Shown here: piece by piece, positions 1 to 7,465 of the stretch | Layout of the letters: each line of letters starts with the position of its first letter | Numbering within the stretch: position 1 is the stretch's first letter | DNA from: Calidifontibacter indicus | GTDB lineage: Bacteria > Actinomycetota > Actinomycetes > Actinomycetales > Dermatophilaceae | Assembly (NCBI RefSeq): GCF_003386865.1 | Contig: NZ_QTUA01000001.1 | Location: forward strand, 2,542,001 to 2,606,000 | Direction of reading: 5' to 3' | Length of the DNA stretch: 64,000 nt | Translations under genes and position numbers: made by a program | Notes under the pieces: generated by a model | Told to the model about the DNA's origin: nothing | Database searches by the model: none | What the model saw: only the letters and a program-made list of their open reading frames with translations

Positions 1-2493
1 GTCCGCTCGGCCCGACAGGGGACGCGAGTGACCAGCTGTGTCGCCGCACAGAGCTCGTTCTCGTTGCCGCTGCAGATCCGCCGCAATACCTTCCTCCCCG
101 CGCTGTCGACAGATCTGCAGAGCGATGTCCCAGTGTTCGATGGCGTCGTCCCACATGCCGGCTTCGGCCAGCGCGGAGGCCATCCGCGTCCGGATTCCGG
201 CTTCCCACTGCCTCGCGCCACGCGCGTCGACGAGGGACAGACCGGATTCCATGAGTTCGAGGCCACGGGCGCGGTCACCGGCTCCGAGATGCCAACGGCC
301 GAGTTCGTCGAGTGCTTCGGTCTCCAACTCGCGATCGCCACAGGCACGCGCGGACGCCACCGCGTCCTCCAGCAACTGTCTGGCCGGCTCACGCTGTCCG
401 AGCCGCCTGCGCATGACGCCCACGTTGATCAGACCCATGCAGCGGCCACGCTCATTGCCGATGCGTTCGAAGATCTCCAGCGAGCGGGTCGCGGCATCCA
501 GCCCCTCGTGCAGGTGCTCGTCACGGCACAGTTGCACTCCGACGTCGCGCAGCGCCGCCGCCTCCAGGAAGTCGTCCTTGGCTTGTCGGGCGAGTTCCAG
601 TGCGCGGACCGCGAACCCGTAGGCGGTCGGCGCGCCGACGCGACCGGAGCTCAGTGACAGTGCCATCGCCGCCGCGGCCTGCAGCCTCGGCGAGCCGAGT
701 TCCTCGGCAATACGGTCCGCCTCGTGCGCCGACCTCAGACTCTCCTGGTGCTCGCCTCGCGAGGTCTGTGCCGTGGAGAGATCCAGCAACAAGGACGCCC
801 GCAGCACCGGTTCCTGACCGACCGAGGTGCGCAGTGCGTCCTGGAGATGCTGGGACCAGTCGAAAAACATCGACCGAGTGGTGCAGTACGCCGTGAAGGC
901 CAGCGCCAGCAGCACGGACTCGCGTTGTTCCGCTTCGTCCTGCGACGACAGTCCGCTGGCCAACAGTTCGCGGATGTGGTCGACCTCGAGGGCGATCGCC
1001 GACAACGACCCCACCGCGTCGAAGTCGTGCGGCCAATCCTGCGCGTGGTGCTGCGCCAAGCCCTCGGGGTGGCTCGGACGCACCTGCTCGCGGGCAGTCC
1101 AACCCAAGGCGGCGTACGCGCGCCGGCAGCGACGCCTGATCCCGGCGACCTCGGCGTCGTCGAGTTCATCGGCAAGTTCGCGTGCGTGGTCGTGGACGAG
1201 GTCGTGAACACTGAACTGCCCCGGGCCGATGCTGTCCAGCAGGCTCGTGTCGGTCAGCCGCTCCAACGCGGCCCGCGCACGGTCCAGCGAGATGTCGGCC
1301 AGCGCTGCCGCGGTGACGACCGAGACCGAGCGCCTGCGCAGAATCCCGATCCGCACGAACAGACGGTGTGCATCGTCGAGGTCACCGCGCCCCGTCTCCA
1401 GATGCCACAACGTCTCTTCGATGCACCTGCGGACGGCGACATCGCCGATCCGCAACTCATGAAGGCGATCGCCCTGTCTCGCAACGCGTTCGGCCAGGTA
1501 GGAGACCGGCCACGACGTGCGGCGCTGGAGCCGCGCACCGATGATCTTGATGGCGAGCGGCAGGCCCGCACAACTGTGCAGCAGGGACGCTGTCGCCTCC
1601 GGTTCGGCTTCCAGACGTGGCGCACCGACGAGGTCCTGCAGCAACGCGCGACCAGCCCGGTCATCGAGCACCGGCACCGCCACGTGCACCAGATCCACGC
1701 CGAGCGGTGGCGCGGCGCGTCCACTGACCAGCAGGACGCAGTCGCCTCCGGGCACGAGATCGTCCAGTGGAAGGTCGGGGGGCATGTCGTCCAGCACGAT
1801 CAGCAACTTTCGACCCGCGCTGAGCGATCGGTACATGGCGACCGCGGCCGCACGTCGGGTCGGTACGGGCGTGCCTTCAGCGAGTAGCGACTCAAGGACG
1901 AAGGACAGGGCGTCGTCCGCTGTCAACGCCGAACCTCGCTGTCCCCCACACATATCGAGGTGAATCCGGCCGTCGGTGAATTCGTCGGCCAACAGGTGCG
2001 CAGCCTGGACGAGCACCGCCGACTTTCCCAAGCCACCCATTCCGCTGAGTACGACCGTGCGAGCACCCCTACGAACAGCGCGGACGACGTGGTCCACGAG
2101 CTCCGCACGTCCGAACAGACACGTCGGTGGTGCCGGTAACTGGTCGGGCACGAGCCGGTGGTGGTCGGTGCGGTTGTCCGTGGGCCTTCGATCGGACTCC
2201 CGCGCCGACGCAGGCGTGCCCGAGTCCGGGGGCGAGGCTCGGGTGGCTGCGGGTCGCCGGGCCCGCTCCTCCATCTGGCGACGAACCGACTCATCGACTC
2301 GTAATGCACGAGCCAACAAATCGATCGTGGACCGTCGAGGGTGCAGCCGGTGCCCCCGCTCCAAGGCGCTGATTCCTTCGATACTGAGGCCGCTGCGTTC
2401 GGCGAGAGCCTCCTGGGTCAACCCCGCGTCGAGCCGCAGGGCCCGCAACAGGTGCGCGAAGTCCAACGCATTGTCGATCGCTTCCACAGACAT
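1..2493 (-). CDS. XRE-family HTH / NB-ARC ATPase / TPR transcriptional regulator (C-terminus beyond the window)
   Basis: This is an open frame of 831 codons running off the left edge, so the stop is not seen. The start ATG (2493) follows GGAGG by about 7 bases. The N-terminus is a helix-turn-helix (roughly residues 10-65, with LTQEALAERSGLS). Next comes a STAND-type NTPase: P-loop GMGGLGKS at 151-158, Walker B IVLDD at 232-236 and GLPLA at 310-314. A winged-helix-like segment (VHDLVHDHA) follows, then helical TPR-like repeats from about residue 500. This resembles AfsR-type regulators but has an XRE domain in place of the OmpR/BTAD part. The family usually acts as ATP-dependent signal-responsive regulators. 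It is divergent from three peptidoglycan hydrolase genes, which are likely targets (inference). The inducer is unknown. Confidence 0.85.
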   Translation of the reverse strand, partial: MSVEAIDNALDFAHLLRALRLDAGLTQEALAERSGLSIEGISALERGHRLHPRRSTIDLLARALRVDESVRRQMEERARRPAATRASPPDSGTPASARESDRRPTDNRTDHHRLVPDQLPAPPTCLFGRAELVDHVVRAVRRGARTVVLSGMGGLGKSAVLVQAAHLLADEFTDGRIHLDMCGGQRGSALTADDALSFVLESLLAEGTPVPTRRAAAVAMYRSLSAGRKLLIVLDDMPPDLPLDDLVPGGDCVLLVSGRAAPPLGVDLVHVAVPVLDDRAGRALLQDLVGAPRLEAEPEATASLLHSCAGLPLAIKIIGARLQRRTSWPVSYLAERVARQGDRLHELRIGDVAVRRCIEETLWHLETGRGDLDDAHRLFVRIGILRRRSVSVVTAAALADISLDRARAALERLTDTSLLDSIGPGQFSVHDLVHDHARELADELDDAEVAGIRRRCRRAYAALGWTAREQVRPSHPEGLAQHHAQDWPHDFDAVGSLSAIALEVDHIRELLASGLSSQDEAEQRESVLLALAFTAYCTTRSMFFDWSQHLQDALRTSVGQEPVLRASLLLDLSTAQTSRGEHQESLRSAHEADRIAEELGSPRLQAAAAMALSLSSGRVGAPTAYGFAVRALELARQAKDDFLEAAALRDVGVQLCRDEHLHEGLDAATRSLEIFERIGNERGRCMGLINVGVMRRRLGQREPARQLLEDAVASARACGDRELETEALDELGRWHLGAGDRARGLELMESGLSLVDARGARQWEAGIRTRMASALAEAGMWDDAIEHWDIALQICRQRGEEGIAADLQRQRERALCGDTAGHSRPLSGRAD

Positions 2494-2590
2494 CCACGAG
2501 CCTCCATCGCCACTCCCGATGACCACCACTTCGTCGGCTTCCGGCCTGACGAGCGTATGGACTTCCCAGCCCGTACGACCGAAAGGGCGA

Positions 2591-2604
2591 CCGGACATGT
2601 CCGG
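2591..2604. promoter_or_regulatory. Perfect 14-bp palindrome between regulator and hydrolase genes
   Basis: CCGGACATGTCCGG is its own reverse complement. It lies about 98 bases upstream of the regulator start and 100 bases upstream of the first hydrolase start, a natural position for an operator serving both directions. Binding by the adjacent XRE regulator is an inference. No clear -10 hexamer was assigned here. Confidence 0.5.
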
Positions 2605-2703
2605 GTTGTCCGTGGCGTGAGACGCGCTCCCGCTGAAAGCTGGTTCCGTTCCACTTCAGTTCACACACAGTCACACCACACGTATCACACAGGGAGAAGA
2701 ACG

Positions 2704-3441
2704 ATGAAGCTCACCAAGCGAGTGGCCGCGATCGCCGCGGCCGGCGCCCTCACGTTCACCGGAGCGGTTGCTGTCAGTGTCAACAACTCGGACGCGGCGT
2801 CGGCCGCCGGATGCGACTCGTGGAGTTCGACGCTGCGCAAGTCCAGCAGGGGCGCCGCCGTGAAGGAACTGCAGATCCGAGTCGCCGCCTTCGTGCCCTC
2901 GGGTCAGGTGATGGGTACCGACGGCGTCTACGGCGACCAGACCGTTGCTGCCGTCCGCGGCTTCCAGAAAGCGTACGGACTGACGGCGGACGGCGTGGCC
3001 GGCACGAAGACCTTCAGCAAGCTGCGTTCCCTCACCTCCTCCGACTGCACGCCGATCCACTTCACCTACCGGGAGGCGAGCAACAACTGCGGCAAGGGCT
3101 TCACCGGGAATTCCTGGCACAAGGCGAACCTGCGCCGTTCGCTGTGGCAGGCGGAGGGGCTGCGCAGGAAGATGGGTGACAAGCCGCTGAAGATCACCTC
3201 CGGCTACCGCGACCCGGCCTGCGACCGTTCCGTCGGCGGCAGCGGAAGCGGGATGCACACGACCGGCATGGCGATCGACTTCGTGCCGATGGGCTCGCAG
3301 ACCTACTGCTCGATCACCAAGGCCGCCACCCGTAACGGTTACGGCGGCATCTTCGGTCCTGGTTACCCCGCCCACAGCGACCATGTGCACGCCGACTGGC
3401 GCTCGGGCAAGATCTGGTCCGCGTCCAAGTGCGGGGTGTGA
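2704..3441 (+). CDS. Secreted peptidoglycan-binding M15-type D-Ala-D-Ala carboxypeptidase/endopeptidase
   Basis: A 245-residue preprotein whose ATG follows AGGGAGAAG. Residues 1-33 form a Sec signal peptide (MKLTKR then a hydrophobic core). A PG_binding_1 domain spans about 45-108 (DGVYGDQTVAAVRGFQ). The rest is an M15/LAS zinc peptidase with the ligand pattern H185-x6-D192 (HTTGMAID) and H227-V-H229 near the C-terminus. Several cysteines probably pair after export. The family cleaves D-Ala-containing peptide cross-links or stem ends; exact bond specificity cannot be read. First gene of a three-gene wall-lytic cluster; the next gene starts 6 bases after its stop. Confidence 0.88.
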   Translation: MKLTKRVAAIAAAGALTFTGAVAVSVNNSDAASAAGCDSWSSTLRKSSRGAAVKELQIRVAAFVPSGQVMGTDGVYGDQTVAAVRGFQKAYGLTADGVAGTKTFSKLRSLTSSDCTPIHFTYREASNNCGKGFTGNSWHKANLRRSLWQAEGLRRKMGDKPLKITSGYRDPACDRSVGGSGSGMHTTGMAIDFVPMGSQTYCSITKAATRNGYGGIFGPGYPAHSDHVHADWRSGKIWSASKCGV

Positions 3442-3447
3442 GTCGCG

Positions 3448-4428
3448 ATGACACGCATGACACACATGACACCGACCACGCAAAGGAGGCGAATCGCGTT
3501 GCGGATCGCGGCGGCCGCGGTTGCTACCGGTTCCGTTTTCGCCACCGCTGCGGCGCTCGCCCCGAGCGCCGACGCATTCAGCCGGGCGGCGTATCCCGTG
3601 CTCTCTGCGGGAAACCGCGGCGCCGACGTGCAAGCAGTGCAGTACCTGCTGACCGCACGTGGCCACTCGGTAGGAGCTGACGGAACGTTCGGCAACGCCA
3701 CCAAGACGGCTGTCGTCGCGTTCCAGAAGTCCAAGCGTCTGACCGCCGACGGCGTGGTGGGCGCCCGCACCTGGGATGCCCTGACCGTGACCGTCCGCAG
3801 CGGCTCGTCCGGCAACGACGTCAAGGCGTTGCAGATGTTGCTGAACAACAAGCGCGGCGCCGGCCTCACGGTCGACGGCAAGTTCGGCGCAGGTACCCGA
3901 TCCGCGGTGGCCGCGTTCCAGAAGCACGCCGGCATCAGCGCGGACGGCGTGGCCGGAGCAACGACCTGGCGCAACCTGGCGTGGCACTACATGACGCCGT
4001 CGTGGACGAACATCTGTGACCAGAATCCCGACGGGAACAAGACGGCCAACTGGGGTGCTGCCTCGACCATCGCCCAGTTGAACACCGCAGCGGCCACCTT
4101 CCGTGCGACCGGGCAGGGCAAGGTGCCCGTGGGCGACATCAGTTTCGAGCACGGCGGCGACATTGCCGGTCACGCCTCCCACGAACTAGGGGTCGATGTC
4201 GATCTGTGGCCGATCCGCACCGACAGCGCTCAGTGCACAGCGGGTCGCATCACCTGGAAGTCCTCCGCCTACGACCGGTCCGCCACCCGGCAACTGGTCA
4301 AGTCGATCCGTGCCGCAGCTCCCGGGCAGATCGCACTCGTCTACTTCAACGATCCGGTGTTGATCAAGGAAGGGCTGACCACGGCGTACCCGAATCACGA
4401 CAACCACGTGCACGTGCGGTACCGCTGA
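3448..4428 (+). CDS. Secreted murein endopeptidase, M74/LAS-like, with two PG-binding domains
   Basis: 326 residues from ATG 3448. A signal peptide around residues 13-43 (RRRIALRIAAAAV...) is followed by two PG_binding_1 repeats (about 53-112 and 117-178) and a catalytic domain resembling penicillin-insensitive murein endopeptidase MepA. Zinc ligands are H245-x6-D252 (HELGVDVD) and H320-V-H322. Start is uncertain: AAAGGAGG at 3482-3489 sits 9 bases before an in-frame TTG at 3499, which would give a shorter protein beginning at the hydrophobic core; the ATG at 3448 has only a weak ribosome site but keeps the basic n-region. Probably co-transcribed with the M15 gene. Confidence 0.82.
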   Translation: MTRMTHMTPTTQRRRIALRIAAAAVATGSVFATAAALAPSADAFSRAAYPVLSAGNRGADVQAVQYLLTARGHSVGADGTFGNATKTAVVAFQKSKRLTADGVVGARTWDALTVTVRSGSSGNDVKALQMLLNNKRGAGLTVDGKFGAGTRSAVAAFQKHAGISADGVAGATTWRNLAWHYMTPSWTNICDQNPDGNKTANWGAASTIAQLNTAAATFRATGQGKVPVGDISFEHGGDIAGHASHELGVDVDLWPIRTDSAQCTAGRITWKSSAYDRSATRQLVKSIRAAAPGQIALVYFNDPVLIKEGLTTAYPNHDNHVHVRYR

Positions 4429-4453
4429 CCACCGGCTGTGCACGACCTACCGG

Positions 4454-4488
4454 GGCCGGCGCCGGATTCCCCCATTCCGACGCCGGCC
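4454..4488 (+). terminator. GC-rich hairpin between endopeptidase and amidase genes
   Basis: Thirteen-base arms (4454-4466 and 4476-4488) pair at 12 of 13 positions around a 9-base loop. No T tract follows. It could be a weak terminator or a processing/stability element; it ends 34 bases before the amidase start. Confidence 0.45.
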
Positions 4489-4522
4489 TCGTCCACACCC
4501 AGCCTCCTATGGAAGGACCCTG

Positions 4523-5608
4523 ATGAACCTGCCCGACCGCTCGATGGACGTCTCCCGCAGAGCCATGCTCACCGGCACGCTCGGCGCCGGTGCCCTGCTC
4601 ACCCTCGGCGACCGGCCGTCGGCCCTCGGTGCCGTCTCCGGTACCGGCGCGCGATCTGTCGCGGTGCCGATCACCTCCTGTGCCACGTGGGGCGCGAAGC
4701 CCCCCACCGAGCCGGTGCGTCTGACCTCGCCGCTGCAACAGTTGATCGTGCATCACACGGCAACCCCGAACAGCACCGACTACAGCCAGAAACACGCGTT
4801 CGCGTTCGCCCGCTCGGTCCAGCAGTCGCACTTCGCACGCGATTGGATCGACACCGGCCAGCACCTGACGATCAGCCGGGGCGGGCACGTCCTGGAGGGT
4901 CGTCACCGCACGCTGGAGTCGTTGGCCACACGGACGCAGTTCCCACTCGGCGCCCACTGCACCGACATGAATCCCGTTGCATTCGGCATCGAGAACGAAG
5001 GGACGTACAGCGAGGTCCTGCCACCCGCGGCATTGTGGAAGCGTCTGGTCGAGACCTGTGCCTTCGTCTGCAGCACCTACCGAGTCGATCCGAAGATCAT
5101 CGTCGGGCATCGCGACCACCAGAGCACCGACTGTCCGGGGGAACAGTTGTACAAGAAGCTGCCCGCCCTGCGCTCCTCGGTACGCACCTCGATGGCAGCT
5201 CGGCCGTGGGGCAGGGTGTCGCCCGGCGACGTGAGCCCGAACGTCCGAGCGGCCCAGTTGCTCCTGCGGCAGACCGGACGGTCGGTGCCGGTCGACGGAG
5301 GGTACGACTCCGCAATGACCTCCGTCGTGAAGTCCTACCAGGGCGCCAAAGGGATGTTCTTCGTCGACGGGATCATTGGCGCGGGGACCTGGGAGTCCGG
5401 ACTCACGCCGACCCTGCGCACCGGCTCGACCGCGCGGGATGCGGTCCGCGCGGCGCAGACGATGCTCACCGCGCGAGGTCACCGGACCACCATCAGCGGC
5501 ACCTTCGACGATGCGACCTCACGTGCCGTGAAGGCGTTCCAGAGCAGTCGCTCGCTGACCGCCGACGCAGTGATCGGCCTCGATACCTGGTCACGGTTGC
5601 TCGCCTAG
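4523..5608 (+). CDS. Tat-exported N-acetylmuramoyl-L-alanine amidase (PGRP/amidase_2) with two PG-binding domains
   Basis: 361 residues; ATG preceded by GGAAGGA. The N-terminus carries a twin-arginine signal (SRRAML, R12-R13) and a hydrophobic stretch to about residue 35. The amidase_2/PGRP domain covers about 50-215, with zinc-ligand motifs HHTA (77-80) and GHRDHQSTDCPG (195-206, last ligand C204). Two PG_binding_1 repeats follow at about 225-285 and 290-361. It should cleave the amide between MurNAc and L-Ala. Third member of the cluster and the only one with a Tat rather than a Sec signal. Role (growth, lysis of competitors, scavenging) cannot be decided from sequence. Confidence 0.88.
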   Translation: MNLPDRSMDVSRRAMLTGTLGAGALLTLGDRPSALGAVSGTGARSVAVPITSCATWGAKPPTEPVRLTSPLQQLIVHHTATPNSTDYSQKHAFAFARSVQQSHFARDWIDTGQHLTISRGGHVLEGRHRTLESLATRTQFPLGAHCTDMNPVAFGIENEGTYSEVLPPAALWKRLVETCAFVCSTYRVDPKIIVGHRDHQSTDCPGEQLYKKLPALRSSVRTSMAARPWGRVSPGDVSPNVRAAQLLLRQTGRSVPVDGGYDSAMTSVVKSYQGAKGMFFVDGIIGAGTWESGLTPTLRTGSTARDAVRAAQTMLTARGHRTTISGTFDDATSRAVKAFQSSRSLTADAVIGLDTWSRLLA

Positions 5609-5634
5609 GCGTGCTGGCCGGCTGGCCGGTCGAC

Positions 5635-6786
5635 TCAGTCGGCGGGACGGTGCAGCACCGGAACGGCCATCTCAGCCGAGGTGAGCGAGCCATGCTGACC
5701 GATGAGCCCTCCGACCGTGGTGGTCATCACGCGGGAGTCCCAGTAGCCGTACGGGCCGTCCATCGCCACGAGCACGTCGCCGAGGCGGGGCGCGATATGT
5801 GGTTGCACCGGGCCGAACAGTCCTCGCGAGACAGCGTCGGCCATCGGCAGCACCCAGCCCTGCTCGCCCAGACGCGCGGTCCACGTGGCCAGGACGTCGT
5901 CGGTCGCGCCGGGTTCGCAGTACAGCTGCAGTGCGCGCATCTCACCGCCGGTGACGCGGACGCCGGCGGCGAGTTCGTCGTCGAAGGCGATGTCGACCTT
6001 GTTGTCGGCGGGGACGTCGATCATCCCGTGGTCGGCGGTGACGGTCAGGGACACACCGGCGGGCAGCCCTTGCGCCAGCCGCTGCAGTTCGGCGTCGACG
6101 GCCTCGAGTTCGTCAACCCATTCCCATGAGCCGCAACCGTGTTCGTGACCCGTGCGGTCGAGGTTGCCCCAGTAGAGGTAGGTCAGGCTGCGCGGTTGCT
6201 GTCGCAAGCGGGCGAGCACGAGATCGACCCGCTGGGCCAGGGTGGCAGCGGTCGCGAAATCGGCCCCGCGCAACGCCGCCGTGGTGAGGCCGGAGCCCTC
6301 GAAGTAGTCGTTGGCGACCATCGTGGTGGCGATGCCTGCTGCGGCGACTCGCTCGAAGACCGTGGTCTCGCGCTGCCATGTGCGCGGGTCGGGGCCGTCT
6401 TCCCAGGACAACTCGTTGAACAGCTGCCCGGTGTCGGGGTCGACCACCTGATAGCCGAGCAGGCCGTGGGCGCCGGGCGGCAGGCCGGTGCCGAAGGTGC
6501 CCATGCTCGTCGCGGTGGTGGCCGGAAAACCGGCGGTGGCCGGAGTCGACTCGGGCAGCAGCGAGCGCAGGAACGGCGCATGCCCCGAGCGGGCGCGCAG
6601 CAGTTCGAGGCCGAGACCGTCAACGAGCACGACGACGGCGCCGCGGGCCTGCGGCAAGGCGCCGGTGAAGCCCTTCACCCCGAGCGAGGCCGCCACCGAG
6701 GGCAGCACCCCGGCGAGGTCACCGGCCCCGTACCCCGGAGCAGGCGGCAGCGCCGAACTCCCTGCAGAACTCCCTGCAGAACTCAC
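5635..6786 (-). CDS. Alkaline phosphatase superfamily (nucleotide pyrophosphatase-like) protein
   Basis: 383 residues from GTG 6786, which lies 5 bases after the upstream DUF5998 stop, suggesting a two-gene unit. The fold is recognised by the metal site VLVDGLG near the N-terminus, a TTATSMGTFGTG nucleophile segment, a NLDRTGHEHG segment and ADHGM. These are features of phosphodiesterase/pyrophosphatases of the alkaline phosphatase superfamily, usually Zn/Mn-dependent; substrate unknown. No signal peptide is evident. A longer reading frame upstream overlaps DUF5998 and is unlikely to be translated. Residues 2-12 are encoded by a 12-base tandem repeat (SSAGSSAGSSA). Confidence 0.8.
   Translation of the reverse strand: MSSAGSSAGSSALPPAPGYGAGDLAGVLPSVAASLGVKGFTGALPQARGAVVVLVDGLGLELLRARSGHAPFLRSLLPESTPATAGFPATTATSMGTFGTGLPPGAHGLLGYQVVDPDTGQLFNELSWEDGPDPRTWQRETTVFERVAAAGIATTMVANDYFEGSGLTTAALRGADFATAATLAQRVDLVLARLRQQPRSLTYLYWGNLDRTGHEHGCGSWEWVDELEAVDAELQRLAQGLPAGVSLTVTADHGMIDVPADNKVDIAFDDELAAGVRVTGGEMRALQLYCEPGATDDVLATWTARLGEQGWVLPMADAVSRGLFGPVQPHIAPRLGDVLVAMDGPYGYWDSRVMTTTVGGLIGQHGSLTSAEMAVPVLHRPAD
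6755..6784. repeat. 12-bp direct tandem repeat, 2.5 copies
   Basis: GAACTCCCTGCA occurs twice (6755-6766, 6767-6778) followed by GAACTC. It encodes the extreme N-terminus of the phosphatase-like protein and keeps frame. Confidence 0.85.
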
Positions 6787-6791
6787 GTGAG

Positions 6792-7394
6792 TCAGTGGCC
6801 CGTCGCCGACGACAAGGCGGCGGCGAAGGCGAGCGCGTTCTGCAGGTTGCGCTCGCCGTCGGCGTCGGCGCTCACCCGGATGCTGATGTCGTCGGCGGTG
6901 ATCGTGCCTTCGTAGCCGTGGTCGGCGGCGCAGTCGGGGTCGCCGCACGCCGCCGGGAGCATGTCGACGCGGCTGACGGTGCCCCAGCCGATGGTCACCG
7001 TGACCTCGCGGCCGAGGCTACCGGGCCGGTACTTCTCCGGCGAGTTGACCACGTGGGTGAGCATCACGCCGCGGATGGCCGACAGCGGCACGGTCTCGGT
7101 GGTCGCGGTGGCGACATTGCGAGCCACCACGGTCGGGGCGTCGAGCGAGGGGGTGTGGTCGTCGGCGTGGGCGATGACCAGGCGTCCGCCGCTCATCACC
7201 AGCACGGTGATGTGGCGTCGCACCGTCTCGGTGTCGATGGTCGTCTCGGCCTGCACCAGGTGGGCGTCGACCGAGTGCGGACCGATCGCGGCCTTGAGCA
7301 CGTCGGCGACCAACGCCGGGTAGTAGCCCGCCTGCTCGATGTCGTGCAGCAGCGCGTCGGGAAGCGTGGTCGCGGTCAGGTGCGAGGAAGACAT
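6792..7394 (-). CDS. DUF5998 family protein
   Basis: 200 residues from ATG 7394 (MSSSHLTATTL), chosen because GGGAAG lies 9 bases upstream and the family begins shortly before the conserved segment (IEQAGYYPALVADV). Longer frames to 7556 run through low-complexity Arg-rich sequence. No enzymatic motif is visible; two cysteines (CGDPDC) could bind metal. The protein is widespread in actinobacteria and of unknown function. It precedes the phosphatase-like gene in the same orientation. Confidence 0.8.
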   Translation of the reverse strand: MSSSHLTATTLPDALLHDIEQAGYYPALVADVLKAAIGPHSVDAHLVQAETTIDTETVRRHITVLVMSGGRLVIAHADDHTPSLDAPTVVARNVATATTETVPLSAIRGVMLTHVVNSPEKYRPGSLGREVTVTIGWGTVSRVDMLPAACGDPDCAADHGYEGTITADDISIRVSADADGERNLQNALAFAAALSSATGH

Positions 7395-7465
7395 AACCGG
7401 CATCTTCCCACGCCTGCCCGACAGCCCCACTCGGCGAACCTCGTCAGCGGCCGGCCAGCGGCAGG

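Noticed and set aside
2606-2615. TTGTCCGTG upstream of the first peptidoglycan hydrolase
   Set aside because: C replaces the required purine and the hexamer at N8 (CGCGCT) is not a -10, so it was not called a RecA-NDp promoter.
5992-6020. Possible transposon or phage remnants near the left accessory cluster
   Set aside because: No transposase, integrase, terminal inverted repeats or target duplications were found at the borders, and base composition does not change visibly.
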